Part shown: positions 21,382-32,041 of the stretch, piece by piece
Layout: each line of letters opens with the position of its first letter
Numbering within the stretch: position 1 is the first letter of the stretch
Assembly (NCBI RefSeq): GCF_028640845.1
Contig: NC_080543.1
Coordinates: 7,888,959 to 7,952,958 of the forward strand
DNA: 64,000 nucleotides
Source: Ahaetulla prasina
Taxonomy: Eukaryota; Chordata; Lepidosauria; Squamata; Colubridae
Direction of reading: 5' to 3'
Notes under the pieces: generated by a model
Databases searched by the model: none
Seen by the model: only the letters and a program-made list of their open reading frames with translations
Told to the model about the DNA's origin: nothing
Position numbers and translations under genes: made by a program

Positions 21382-21639
21382 CAGAGGTGCTATTCAGCAG
21401 GTTCTGACCAGTTATGGAGAACCGGGAGTGGAAATTTTGAGTAGTTCAGAGAACCAGTAAAAACCACCTTTGACTGGCCCCGACCCCATCTATTCTCTGC
21501 CTCTTGAGTCCCAGCTGATCGGGAGGAAATGGGGATTTTGCAGTAACCTTCTCCTGCCACGCCCATCAAGCCATTCCATGCCCGCCCACCAAGCCACCGC
21601 CCACAGAACCGGTATTAAAAAATTTGAATCCCGCCACTG
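21382..21639. mobile_element. hAT-like MITE-1, complete
   Basis: Right terminus TTGAATCCCGCCACTG. Taking the left TSD copy (GTGCATCC, just before the element), it matches GTGCATGC at 21640-21647 at 7/8. Confidence 0.82.
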
Positions 21640-21827
21640 GTGCATGCAGTGTGTTGTACCCAAAAATTAAAGACAAGTTAGAGGTCCAGAAGCATAAAAT
21701 AAAAAAATAAAATTGGAAAGGTTAGGTTAGTACAAAATGGTGACCCTACAAACTGTTTGGTATCTTAGCGCATGTTGTTATGTTGAATAAACTCAACCTT
21801 GGAATAGCCTGTGGATATGGAAAAAGC

Positions 21828-22337
21828 TGTTCTGTCTCCTTCCCCACTTCGGATCAATTATCTGGCCTTCAGCCAGTGGATTCACGGCTCTTATCAGTCC
21901 TGGCAGAGAAATCGCAGCTGCCTGCCAAAGTTCAAACAAATGACTCACGTAGCAAGACTTTCAGCTCTTTCTGAAATGGATTAGCTAAACTTTGCTTCCC
22001 GTGGAGTGAGAGCAGTCCCAAAGCTCCTTATATAACCTGTGGGGTGGGGCTCCTGCCCCACCCTTCCTTTTGATGACGCCGCCTCTCTAATCTTCTGAAG
22101 CGCGGGTCAAGCCAAGCTTGATTATTATTATTATCAGCTGGGCCTGAAGGCGTAGCCTGGGGAAGGGAGGAATCAGGGGATGACGGCCTCATTACGTCCT
22201 CTGACTGGCCTGGTTCTGGCTTCTGGAGCCGGGCCAAAGGAATCGGTGCTCCCGAGGTAAGCCTTACTGGCCCTTCCCCCTCACTCTCGGAGTCACTTTC
22301 GGGCATGGGGCCAGGTTCGGGGGCTGGAGTCACAACA
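21828..22337 (-). mobile_element. Solo LTR, family A, copy A2, 510 bp, perfect 5 bp TSD
   Basis: TSD AAAGC at 21823-21827 and 22338-22342. Read on the minus strand it begins TGTTGTGACTCC and ends GACAGAACA. A TATA-like TTATATAA lies at about 22026-22033. The AP-1 site seen in the other copies is not evident. No internal retroelement sequence lies beside it. Confidence 0.88.
22028..22333 (-). CDS. U3 open frame of LTR A2 (acidic-basic tail)
   Basis: 101 codons from GTG at LTR base 5, in the frame shared with all the other LTRs. Order: Pro-rich start, acidic block PESDSESEGEGP, then DPRFRRLERRRHQKEGWGR. No ATG opens the frame at the LTR edge, so it probably continues from an internal ORF in the full element. 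Here, in a solo LTR, it is a relic. Confidence 0.45.
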   Translation of the reverse strand: MTPAPEPGPMPESDSESEGEGPVRLTSGAPIPLARLQKPEPGQSEDVMRPSSPDSSLPQATPSGPADNNNNQAWLDPRFRRLERRRHQKEGWGRSPTPQVI

Positions 22338-22504
22338 AAAGCAAAGATGCAAAACTTGAAATAAATGAGCCAATGAAATCGGAAACAGATCGATTTTTAT
22401 CTATGAAATATTGGTAGATATGGCTACTTAAGGACTTCACAAAATAGCTTAAGTAGTCAGCTCCTCAGCATGATGTAAGCGTGCAAAGAAAAAGGCATTT
22501 AGAA

Positions 22505-22812
22505 CAGTGGTGGGTTTCAAAATTTTTTACTACCGGTTCTGTGGGTGTAGCTTGGTGGGTGTGGCATGGCTTGGTGGGCGTGGCTTGATAGGCATGGCAG
22601 GGGAAGGATACTGTCAAATCTCCATTCCCTCCCCACTCCAGGAAAAGGATGCTGCAAAATCCCCATTTCTTCCCAATCAGCTGGGACTCTGGAGGCAGAG
22701 AATAGATGGGGGCGGGGCCAGTCAGAATTTTTACTACCGGTTCTCTGAACTACTCAAAATTTCCGCTACCTGTTCTCCAGAACTGGTCAGAACCTGCTGA
22801 AACCCACCTCTG
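22505..22812. mobile_element. hAT-like MITE-1, complete, 308 bp
   Basis: Termini CAGTGGTGGGTTTCA and TGAAACCCACCTCTG. TSDs ATTTAGAA (22497-22504) and ATTCAGAA (22813-22820) match at 7/8. It contains two units of the 41 bp motif, probably the ancestral state. Confidence 0.9.
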
Positions 22813-23660
22813 ATTCAGAATGAAGATTAGGGAGGTACAAATGTTCACATTTGTAGAAAGCTGTCACCCACCCCACTCCTTGAAGAATGAAATATTTTAG
22901 GAAACGTTAAAAAGGCAGAATATTGTATTTCCCTAAAGGGAGAAATATGCTCTTGGGGACAGAAGTCAGCCCCCGCCTTTCTTAATAGTCCCGAGCAGAT
23001 GTCAGCACTTAAGAGATAGATAGCTCTATTCATAAGCAGCAAGGTCTGAACAAAGGTAGGGTTAGCTCTCAGCCTCATCACTGCATCAGCCCAAACTTCA
23101 ACCAAACTTAGCTCAGACAAACTCCTAGGATTTGTACATGGCCCCATGGGAGTCTGACAACAGCTAATAGAATACATGTTCTTGCACAGGAACAGGAAGC
23201 TCAAGTTCAGAGCCCAAGAGAAGGTATAAATACTCCTCACTCTCAACTCCATGAGGTCAGCTGCCCACGAACACACGTGCTTCATCGATAAATGGACCCT
23301 ATTTCCAAACAGCCTCCAGCCTCCGTTTTGTCTCCGGTTTTGGAGCTGAATCTGGATATTTCTTCCAACACATTAAAATGATAATAAAACGAGTACGAAT
23401 ATGTTTTTTTTCCCCAAACACTTTAAAATACAGGAGAAAAATACAGGAGACCAAAAAAAAGCTGCAGTGCTTTTTAGCTCATTCTGTGATTTTGATTGCC
23501 AGCTAGACATACGTAGGAATATCCACAGTAGCATCACTTGTGTCATGCTGTCATTGTACAAATGATGTATAGGCTATAATTTGTGTCAGTCACTTTATGA
23601 CATCATGATGGATGTTTGGGTTTTAATAAGAGAATCGAAGGCAGCAAAAAAAAATTGTAG
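22813..23660. other. Unassigned sequence
   Basis: About 850 bp with no recognised repeat. The 146-codon minus-strand frame (22845-23285) has no domain I recognise and no supporting signals. Confidence 0.45.
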
Positions 23661-23953
23661 ATAGGTAGGTAGGGAAGAAGGAACGGAAGGAAGGAAGAAA
23701 GGAAAGAAGGAAGGAAGGAAAGAGGAAAGGTAAAGAAAGGAAAGGGGAGAGAGTGAGGCAGGGAGGGAGGGAAGGAGAGAAGGAAGGAAGTCAGGCAGAG
23801 AGAGAGGGAAGGAGAGAAGGAAGAATGTGAGGCAGGCAGGGAGGGAGGGGAGGAGAGAAGGAAGGGAAAGAGGGGAGGGAAGGAAGGAAGGAAGGAAGGA
23901 AGGAAGGAAGGAAGGAAGGAAGGAAGGAAGGAAGGAAGGAAGGAAGGAAGGAA
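23661..23953 (+). repeat. (AAGG)n-rich polypurine tract
   Basis: GGAA/GGAG words becoming pure (GGAA)n at 23880-23952. It abuts the tail of a minus-strand S1 SINE. Confidence 0.93.
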
Positions 23954-24160
23954 TAGCAATAGCACTTTCACTGTGCTTTACAGCCCTCTCTTACAGAGTC
24001 AGCCTATCGCCCCCAACAATCTGGGTCCTCATTTTACAGACCTCAGAAGGATAGAAGACTGAGTCAACCTTCAGCCAGTCAGGATTGAACTGCTGGCAGT
24101 GGGCCGAGTTTGCCTGCAATACTGCATTCTATCCAGTGCGCCACCAGGGCTTTCTAGAAG
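23954..24160 (-). mobile_element. tRNA SINE S1, near full length
   Basis: Reverse S1: tail 'agcaatagcactttcactg', core 'caacaatctgggtcctca', B box region 'caggattgaactgc', and head end 'cagtgcgccaccagggc'. It is flanked on both sides by (AAGG)n. Confidence 0.82.
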
Positions 24161-24590
24161 AAGCAGGTTAGGATGAAGATGAGATGAAGCAGGTTAGGAT
24201 GAAGACGAGATGAAGGAAGGAAGGAAGGAAGGAAGGAAGGAAGGAAGGAAGGAAGGAAGGAAGGAAGGAAGGAAGGAAGGAAAAAAAAGAGTCAACTGTC
24301 CAGAGTTCATTTATTTTATTTATTTATCAATTTCATGAACTGCCAATCTGAGTAACCCTGGGCAGTTTACCGTTAAAGTTATTGCCAAACTTTTGCAGCT
24401 AAATCTTTTCTATTCACCTCCAGTTTGGAAGCATTAAATTTTACTGCTTACTGTCTTTCGTCCAACAGTCCCTTCCACCTGCTATTGCCATCTCGTGTGT
24501 GTGTGTGTGTGTGTGTGTGCTCCTATGGGTGTTGAATTGTCTTAACACATTTATTGTTGTTTTTGGGGTAATTAAATCAAAACGATAAAA
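24161..24590. repeat. (AAGG)n, AT-rich sequence and (GT)n
   Basis: A (GGAA)n run at about 24213-24280, an L2-like AT-rich patch at 24300-24380 and (GT)n at about 24496-24519. Nothing coding. Confidence 0.6.
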
Positions 24591-25350
24591 ATATGGTTAG
24601 AACAGATGACAGCACAACAAATAGTTCTAAAACCAGAACTGTTCCTACTAATTACACTACCGTGGAAATACAACAAAAGAATTACGTACTTAATGTTACA
24701 TGTAATAACAGCAGCGAGAATCACATATGCACAAAATTGGAAGAATGAAAAATATACCGATAGATGAAAAGGTAATAAAGAAAATATTAGAATGCGCGAA
24801 AATGGACAGGTTAACGATGGAAGAAACGGATAAAGAGGAAACGGAGCGTTACTTAACATGGGACGTATTGTACGAACGGTTAGATAACAGGTTGCAGAGC
24901 AGGGGTGGGGCTGCTGGGGGTTCGCAGGGGTTTCGGGACAACCTCTAGCTAAGATTCTGTGCAGTTCGGAGAACCTCCAAATCCCACTCCGGGCTGGCCC
25001 CACCCACCCTGACCCTCCCCTCCCAGGAGTCCCCATGCGGCCCGTTTTGGATGTGGGTAAGTACAAGGTGCGCACAGAGGCTCAGGGAGGGCGAAAAACG
25101 GGCTTACCGGAAGTTTGTTTCCGGCCTCCAGAAGGCCTCCGGAGCCTGGGGGAGGCTGTTTTTGCCCTCCTGGAGGCTCGAGAAAAGCCTCCAGAGCCCG
25201 GGGAGGGCAAAAACACCACCACCACCCTGCTGTGGTGCAGGAGGCCAACTAGGCCACGCCCACCCAGCAACCGGGCAGAGAACCTCTTGCTAAAAATTTT
25301 GAAGCCCACCCCTGGTGCAGAGATTAGTAACTTAATAACAAAAGATCAAT
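24588..25350 (+). mobile_element. L1 LINE ORF2 C-terminus, split by MITE-1
   Basis: Translates as PWKYNKRITYLMLHVITAAR and, after a frameshift near 24745, IPIDEKVIKKILECAKMDRL. This matches the C-terminus of the L1 copy at 32.6-34.0 kb. The MITE at 24900-25314 interrupts it. Confidence 0.75.
24900..25314. mobile_element. hAT-like MITE-1, long form, 415 bp
   Basis: Termini CAGGGGTGGGGCTGCTGG and TTTTGAAGCCCACCCCTG. TSDs TTGCAGAG and GTGCAGAG match at 7/8. Its GC-rich interior differs from the short forms. Confidence 0.82.
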
Positions 25351-25375
25351 ATATATATGTGTGTGTGTGTTTTCA

Positions 25376-25883
25376 GAGGTTTTCACGGGTATAGGTATGT
25401 AAGTCTTGGCATATTCGGGTCTTTTCCCGTGTAAGGTTGAGGGTATCTTGGCGACATTTCGACGAGGTCTCACTCATCATCTTCAGGCTGGTGCTTTTGG
25501 CTTCGTGCCTGTGTGAGCAAAGCGTGGTCGGAGCTGCCATCTCTCTATAAATACTGGTGGGGAGGTCGGGAATGTTACTATAAGCGGGCCGGTTGGCTGT
25601 GTGGTTGCATCCAACCCGCTCACAGCAACACTCCCCATCACGACCAATCTGCAAACACCCACTCCATCTACCAATCAAGGTGCAACCACACAGCCAATCG
25701 GCCCGCTCACAGCAACACTCCCCACCTCCCCACCAGTATTTATAGAGAGACGGCAGCTCCAACCACGCTTTGCTCACACAGGCACGAAGCCGAAAGCACC
25801 AGACTGAAGATGATGAGTGAGACCTCGTCGAAACGTCACCAAGATACCCTCAACCTTACACGGGAAAAGACCCGATTGTATAT
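25376..25883. mobile_element. Penelope-like fold-back pair, two hammerhead-like cores
   Basis: Two inverted arms (about 25408-25558 minus and 25733-25883 plus) surround a spacer that itself carries repeated 'cccgctcacagcaacactcc'. Each arm reads CTGAAGA, T, GATGAG-TGAGAC-CTCGTC, GAAAYGTC (right arm 25804-25837; left arm reversed at 25452-25486). No RT frame. The assignment is inferred. Confidence 0.6.
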
Positions 25884-25948
25884 GAGTATAGACCTCGTTG
25901 AAACCAGACATCTTAAAATGGCTACCATTAGGAAACACTGGTATAGAG

Positions 25949-26084
25949 CAGGGATCTCCAATCTTGGCAACTTTAAGCCTGCTTGGACTTCAACTCCCAG
26001 AATTCCCCAGCTAGCAAAGCTGGCTGGGGAATTCTGGGAGTTGAAGTCCACCAGGCTTAAAGTTGCCAAAGTTGGAGACCCCTG
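25949..26084. mobile_element. Fold-back hAT MITE-2, 136 bp, perfect 8 bp TSD
   Basis: TSD GTATAGAG at 25941-25948 and 26085-26092. Termini CAGGGATCTCCAA and TTGGAGACCCCTG. Most of the element is one palindrome (arms with 'gacttcaactcccagaattc'). Confidence 0.92.
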
Positions 26085-26092
26085 GTATAGAG

Positions 26093-26137
26093 TGTTATGG
26101 TATAACTATGAGAATAGTTATTATAACTACGACATAC

Positions 26138-26168
<31 letters not shown>

Positions 26169-26629
26169 TTCTCAAGCAGAAATGAGCTCAAAAAAATGCC
26201 GCATAAATTTTCATCTCCCATAGTAAAAGTTTTGATGGCGCCGTTTCCTCAGTGACAATGGCTGAACGCACAAAGCCTGTTTTGCAACAAAGCTATCGCT
26301 CTATCGCCAGAGCCCTTCTTTTGTAGACACCAAATGCCACACTCTTGTGTTCTTCTTAGCATCTGCTTCTCTGTTCCTCTGTTCCCTTAAGTTGCTTCGG
26401 AGACATTTCCAAGCTAAATGGCTTTGCAAAAGGGAATGGACACTTAAGAAGAGCCAGGGGAAAGGTGTGAAATTTTGTTCCTGCAAAGAAGTCCCTGTTT
26501 AAACTGAGGTAATAAAACACCAAATCCCACTGAAATTATTTATCGGATCTAGCACCGGGAAGCCTTTCTTAGCCTTTCTTCTGAAAGTGCTCTGTGATAA
26601 CATCTGACATTTTCTCCCAAAGAAAACAC
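26093..26629. other. Unassigned sequence with (CA)n
   Basis: (CA)n at about 26140-26165, otherwise no recognised feature. Confidence 0.45.
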
Positions 26630-26996
26630 ATTCTTCCTTTCCTTTCCTTTCCTTTCCTTTCCTTTCCTTTCCTTTCCTTTCCTTTCCTTTCCCTTCCCTT
26701 CCTTTCCTTTCCTTTCCCTTCCTCTTTATTCCTTCCCTTCCCTTCCCTTTCCTCCTCTTCCCTTTTTCCTTTCCTTTCCTTTCCTTTCCTTTCCTTTCCT
26801 TTCCTTGCCTTGCCTTGCCTTGCCTTGCCTTGCCTTGCCTTGCCTTGCCTTGCCTTGCCTTGCCTTGCCTTTCCCTTCCCTTCCCTTCCCATCCCTTTCC
26901 TCCCCTTCCTCCTTTTCTTTCCTCCCTCCCTCCCTCCCTCCCTCCCCCTTTCCTTTCCTTTCCTTTCCTTTCTTTTCCTTCCCTTCCCATTCTTTT
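26630..26996 (+). repeat. Polypyrimidine pentamer array (CCTTT/CCTTG/CCTTC)n
   Basis: Blocks of CCTTT, then CCTTG (about 26804-26866), then CCCTT and CCCT units. 5 bp periodicity holds through most of it. Confidence 0.95.
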
Positions 26997-27080
26997 AATG
27001 AGATGGTAAACAATTCCAAGAAGGCTCTACGTCCATTTGCACTACTCAGGTGACCCTGAGGTCACAGGTAAACCTCTAAA
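26997..27080 (+). mobile_element. Penelope-like repeat fragment
   Basis: 'catttgcactactcaggtga' and 'ccctgaggtcacag' match 6345-6385. It immediately precedes the L3 LINE. Confidence 0.5.
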
Positions 27081-30000
27081 AAACCAAACGGCGACGTAAA
27101 CGGTGGAAAAGAGTTAATCGGGCTGGGATCTTAAACAGATTAAAAAAGAAAAGAAATAAAACTCCTCTGCCTTCAATTTTCCTAACAAATGTACGTTCAC
27201 TTGCAAATAAGATGGATGAAATTCTCCCCTTAAATACTATATTGATTTTCGCAACTCAGCAGTCCTATGCTTCTCTGAAACCTGGTTAAATGAATCAATT
27301 GAAGAAAGCAGCCTGTATATTCCAGGGTTTCAGATTATACGATCAGACAGAATTACAGAAGCATCTGGTAAAATGAAGGGTGGAGGTTTATGCCTATATA
27401 TTAACATCAGCTGGTGTCAAGATTTATCTGTAATTTACAAATTCTGGAACAACCATTTAGAGACTTTAATTATCAACTGCAAACTATACTATTCGTCTCA
27501 TGAATTTTCCTCATTTCTCCTAATTGCTGTTTATGTACCACCTCAAGTCTGTGTAAACAAGGCATTACGAATTCTAGCTGACCAAATCATGGAGGCTGAA
27601 GTCAAATACCCTGATTCACTGGCCATTGTTTTGGGAGATCTAAACAAGGCAAACTTAAGGAAAGAGCTACCAAAATACTTTCAGCATGTCAATTGTCCCA
27701 CCAGAGGCAAGAATACTCTAGACCATTGCTACACTACACTAAAAGATGCTTATTGGTCTTTACCACGTGCAGCTGTAGGACACTCTGATCATTGCATGAT
27801 TCACCTTGTACCTGCTTACAGGCAAAGACTTAAAACCATAAAACCAATAATTAAATCAGTGAAGACCTGGACAGAGGAGGCAAAATTAAAGCTGCAGGCC
27901 TGCTTTGACTGCACTGATTGGAATATTTTTGAAGATACCTCTGCAGACTTGGATGAACTCACAGATACTGTAACATCATATGTCAGCTTCTGTGAAGACC
28001 TATGTATACCGACAAAGAACTTGCGAATATACAGTAACAACAAACCTTGGTTCACACCTAAACTTAAGCAGCTATGTCATTCCAAAGAGGAAGCCTACAG
28101 AAAAGGTGATAAAATGCTGTACAATCAGGCCAGAAATGCACTAACAAGGGAGATCAGAGCAGCAAAAAGAAGCTACTCTGAAAAGCTAAAGAATCAGTTT
28201 TCAGCAAATGAACCAGCAAACATGTGGAAAACTCTTAAAAATATCACCGGCTATGGCAAACCTCCTTCCCAGGCTGAAGGTAATCAACAACTGGCAGATG
28301 ACCTGAATGAGTTTTACTGCAGGTTTGAAAGGAAACTACAGCCACCTATCTCCACAACCCCCATCTCAGACACACCAACAACAGCCAAGCCTCCTACAAC
28401 TGACCCCATTTCATTGGGTTCACAACCCCTAGTGATCACAGAAAAGGAAGTGCAGGACCTATTTCACAGACAAAAGCCAGGAAAAGCTCCAGGCCCAGAC
28501 AAGATAACTCCTTCTTGCTTAAAAGTCTGTGCTGACCAATTGGCCCCATCTTCACCCATATTTTCAATAAATCACTAGAGATGTGTTATGTTCCTTCTTG
28601 CTTCAAACGCTCTACCATCATCCCAGTGCCGAAGAAGCCCACCATCAAGGAACTGAATGACTACAGACCAGTTGCTTTAACATCTGTAGTCATGAAAACC
28701 TTTGAAAGGCTAGTGCTTTCCTACTTGAAAACCATCACGGATCCGCTGTTAGACCCCTTGCAATTTGCATACCGAGCAAATAGATCAACAGATGATGCTG
28801 TTAATATGGCTCTGCACTACATCCTACAACATCTTGAGTCTCCAAAGACCTATGCAAGGGTCCTTTTTGTAGACTTTAGTTCAGCATTCAATACCATCAT
28901 TCCAGACATTCTTCTAACTAAGCTAAACCAGCTACAGGTACCGGAACAGACTTGTAAGTGGATCACAAGCTTCCTAACAAACAGGAAGCAGCAGGTGAAG
29001 CTAAGCAGGATCACATCAAATACCTGTACAATTAGCACAGGGGGCCCCCAAGGCTGTGTGCTCTCCCCACTTCTTTTCTCTCTGTATACCAATGACTGCA
29101 TCTCCAATGATCCATCTGTTAAACTACTGAAGTTTTCAGATGACACAACAGTGATTGGTCTCATTTGAGACAATGACAAATCCGCATATAGATGTGAGGC
29201 CGAACGACTAGCCTTGTGGTGAGACCAAAACAATCTGGAACTGAACACACTCAAAACTGTGGAAATGGTGGTAGACTTTAGGATAAACCCTTCCATACTT
29301 TCACTTCTCACAATATTTGACAACACAGTATCAACAGTAGAAACCTTCAAATTTCTAGGTTCTATCATATCGCAAGATCTAAAATGGACAGTTAACATCA
29401 AAAACATCATCAAAAAAGGACAACAAAGACTGTTCTTTCTGCGCCAACTCAGAAAGCTCAAACTGCCCAAGAAGCTACTGATCCAGTTCTACAGAGGAAT
29501 TATTGAGTCTGTCATTTGCACCTCTATAACTGTCTGGTTCAGTTCTGCAACCTGACAAGACACAGACTTCAGAGGATCATTAGAATTGAAGAAAAAACAA
29601 TGGCTACCAACCTGCCTTCCATGGAGGACCTGTATACTGCACAAATCAAGAAGAGGGCCGTGAAAATATTTACAGACCCCTCGCATCCTGGACATAAACT
29701 GTTTCAACTCCTTCCATCAAAACGACGCTATAGAGCATTGCACACCAGAACAACTAGACACAAGAACAGTTTTTTCCCAAAGGCCATCACTCTGCTAAAC
29801 AAATAATTCCCTCAACACTGTCAAACTATTTACTAAATCTACACTACTATTAATCTTCTCATCGTTTCCATCACCCATCTCTTTCCACTTATGACTGTAT
29901 GACTGTAACTTTTTGTTGCTATCATTAAGGGTTAAATTGTACCCTATGACCATTATTTGTGTTGTAAATGTTGTACCTTGATGAAGGTATTTTATTTCTT

Positions 30001-30139
30001 TTTCTTTTATGTACACAGAGAGCATATGCACCAAGACAAATTCCTTGTGTGTCCAATCACACTTGGCCAATAAATTCTATTCTATTCTATTCTATTCTAT
30101 TCTATTCTATTCTATTCTATTCTATTCTATTCTATTCTA
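27081..30139 (+). mobile_element. CR1/L3-type LINE, most complete copy in the window
   Basis: About 3.0 kb covering the endonuclease, RT, C-terminus and 3' UTR and ending in (ATTCT)n at 30075-30139. The 5' UTR and any ORF1 are missing. The tail-array junction is the same as in the other L3 copies, which supports microsatellite growth from the LINE tail. Confidence 0.93.
27090..29806 (+). pseudogene. L3 LINE ORF2 (AP endonuclease-reverse transcriptase), broken
   Basis: Encodes a LINE polyprotein for nicking and reverse transcription. N-terminal endonuclease: FLTNVRSLANKMDEILPL, CFSETWLNES, LAIVLGDLNKANL (GDxN) and AAVGHSDHCMIHL (SDH). RT from about 28490: [79 protein letters not shown]-terminus: FKFLGSIISQDLKW, PSHPGHKLFQLLPSK. 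Damage: a frameshift near 27240, one near 28555, in-frame stops at about 29168 and 29221, and a frameshift near 29555. The catalytic FADD box reads FSDD. Cannot be functional as it stands. Confidence 0.92.
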
Positions 30140-30330
30140 AAAGGATGCAATTGACCAGCTGTCTGCAAGGTATATAAACCCTTCCATTCCCCACCATTCA
30201 GTCAGAGCTGAAGAAGCTTCTTGGATGAGAAGCGAAACATCTTCAAAGAAAAACTAGAAAGTCCAGTTGTCTCTACAAAAAGCACCTTTGGGACAACCAT
30301 GATCTGGATGACTGAGAATCTCCATAGACA
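30140..30330 (+). mobile_element. Penelope-like repeat with hammerhead-like core
   Basis: CTGAAGA at 30208-30214, hairpin GCTTCT-TGGATG-AGAAGC (30216-30233), GAAA at 30234-30237 followed by CATC. It matches the 6.48 kb copy, including 'aaagtccagttg' and 'aaaagcacctttggga'. A TATATAA lies upstream at about 30172. Confidence 0.58.
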
Positions 30331-30365
30331 TACAGGTTTATCGTATGCAATGCCGTATGCAGGAA

Positions 30366-30554
30366 ACAAGACTCGGTGGCGAGGACAGCCATGTGTCTCA
30401 ACCCTGATGGCCCCCTGGTAGACTCAAGAAACGGTGGGTGGATCACATTAAGGAGGGCATGAAATGCGTGGGCGTTACCTCTGAAGATACCCTAGCTCAA
30501 GCCAAATTGAGATGGATATGCAGAAAGATGAACCCTGCCATAGCAAAGAAATAA
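30366..30554 (+). pseudogene. LINE ORF2 C-terminal remnant (RTE-like)
   Basis: From 30414 the frame reads PGRLKKRWVDHIKEGMKCVG, continues through TSEDTLAQAK to CRKMNPAIAKK and stops at 30554. 'KKRW.D.IKEDM...RAKWR...RKMDP' endings are typical of RTE-like or related non-LTR ORF2 proteins. The family is uncertain. Confidence 0.6.
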
Positions 30555-30655
30555 TAGGAGGAAGAAGTTTGTATGCAGCGCTGAAGATGCTCGCCTCCCA
30601 CTTGGAAGTTTGAGAGTTCAATCCTAGGTAGTGGCAGATGTTTTTCTCCTAGTGT
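30555..30655 (+). mobile_element. tRNA SINE head fragment
   Basis: 'gaagatgctcgcctccca' and 'gagagttcaatcctagg' resemble a tRNA A box region and a B box (AGTTCAATCCT). Only the head is present before a GAAA array. Confidence 0.5.
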
Positions 30656-30702
30656 GCAAAGAAAAAAGAACAAAAGAATGAAAAAGAGAGAGAGAGAGAG
30701 AG

Positions 30703-30773
<71 letters not shown>

Positions 30774-30851
30774 GGAAGAAAGGAAGGAAGGAAGGAAGGA
30801 AGGAAAGAAGGAAAGAAAGAAAGAAAGAGGAAGGAAGGAAGGAAGGAAGGA

Positions 30852-30923
<72 letters not shown>

Positions 30924-30925
30924 AT
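30656..30925 (+). repeat. (GAAA)n / (GGAA)n polypurine array
   Basis: (GA)n then (GAAA)n, (GGAA)n and (GAAA)n again. Lys/Arg/Glu frames are artefacts. Confidence 0.95.
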
Positions 30926-31095
30926 TCTGCTGTGAACTCTGTGTGGCATCAGGGACAGCATCTGGTCCATTCCATTCAGTTGTTCTGACTCTACTTCCGA
31001 ATTAAGGAATTACAGGCTTGTAAAAAAGGGAGTTTTATTGTATGCTAAAGATCTCCACAAGAATCTGAACTACTAACCGTCAAAGGCAAATTGGC

Positions 31096-31195
31096 GGTAG
31101 ATAAGAATCAATGGAATTCAAGAACCGCCCTGAGTCCTTCGGGAGAAGGGCGGTATAAAAATCTAATAAATAAATAAATAAATAAATAAGATCGG
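31096..31195 (+). mobile_element. L2-type LINE 3' terminus
   Basis: ACCGCCCTGAGTCCTTCGGG hairpin at about 31126-31156 with a TATAAAAATC tail and (AAAT)n. Only the last 100 bp is retained. Confidence 0.8.
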
Positions 31196-31365
31196 TTGGG
31201 CTTAGACCTCTCTTGGCTCTTTTGGCAGCTGCAGGACACCACTGGCTCATATTTAAATGATTGTCCACAAGGACTCCAAGATCCCTCAGCCTTACTTCTA
31301 TTGAGCCAGGTGCCACCTATTCTCTCCCTGTGCATTTGGTTTTTCTTGCCGTAAAACTGGTTCCC
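31196..31365 (-). mobile_element. CR1 LINE fragment
   Basis: Minus-strand frame [20 protein letters not shown] is the CR1 segment also present at 3.0, 4.5 and 62.9 kb. Confidence 0.8.
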
Positions 31366-31483
31366 TAGACATTTACTTTGGATTTCTTTTACAATTTAAG
31401 TTTGGTGTGCATGTGGTTTGTTCTTTTTTCTTCTATTCTTTTTCTAGAGCAGGGATCTCCAACCTCGTCCCTTTAAGACTTGT

Positions 31484-31974
31484 TGTCGTGTCCCACTCCT
31501 CCTCTGCCGGCCGGGTCTGGGAAGTCTGTATCAAGCATGGCCATGAAGCCGCTGCAGCTTTGCCAAATTCCTGTCAGAGTGCTCAGGGCAGGCAGGAATC
31601 CAAGGTGTGACTTCAGCAAACCAGATGAGACTTTGCCTGACTCAAGGAATGCTAAAAAGCAGATCCTTTATATAGGCCATGGGGTGTGGCTCCTTGACTC
31701 AGCACTTATGCAGGCCTGCCCCTCCCTTCCTTTTGCTGACGTCGCCTCTCCATTCTCCGGAAACGGGGATCTGTCCACTGTGTCTTTTCGTCCTCAGCTG
31801 CTGGCAGTTCTAGCTCGTGGCTGGCTGCGTGCTCACACGCTGTACGGAGGTTTGTTTGCTCATTCTGTCTGGGCATGGTGCCAGGGCTGGGGGCTGGAGG
31901 CATGCCAGGCCATTCTTCTTCACTATCAGTCTCTGGCTCAGATAGCAGGAGATGGGAGGGGCCCGGCTGAGGAG
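31484..31974 (-). mobile_element. Solo LTR, family A, copy A3 (5' end lost)
   Basis: The 3' edge TGTCGTGTCCCACTCC (reverse) is intact. The first ~20 bases of the LTR and the MITE centre are deleted, so no TSD can be scored. The promoter block is present: TGACTCA (AP-1, reverse) at 31695-31701 and CTTTATATA at 31666-31674. Confidence 0.82.
31706..31974 (-). CDS. U3 open frame of LTR A3
   Basis: Same acidic-basic order as the other copies: SSPQPGPSHL, an acidic stretch (SEPETDSEEEW), then DPRFRRMERRRQQKEGRGRP and a stop. The 5' edge is missing, so the shared frame cannot be tested at GTT-GTG. A relic in a solo LTR. Confidence 0.42.
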
Positions 31975-32041
31975 AGGAGGGCGTGGGAGTTGAAGTCCAC
32001 AAGTCTTAAAGGGACCAAGGTTGGAGACCCCTGCTCTAGAG

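Larger units (their letters stand above)
31450..32033. mobile_element. Fold-back hAT MITE-2 carrying an LTR
   Basis: Termini CAGGGATCTCCAACCT and AAGGTTGGAGACCCCTG. TSDs TTCTAGAG (31442-31449) and CTCTAGAG (32034-32041) match at 7/8. The palindrome centre is replaced by LTR A3. Confidence 0.87.

Noticed and set aside
22845..23285. Possible single gene exon (146 codons, minus strand)
   Set aside because: No recognisable domain, no consistent splice sites, and composition like the neighbouring non-coding sequence.
27373..29168. An intact, active L3 retrotransposon
   Set aside because: At least two frameshifts and in-frame stops, and FADD altered to FSDD. The element also lacks a 5' UTR.
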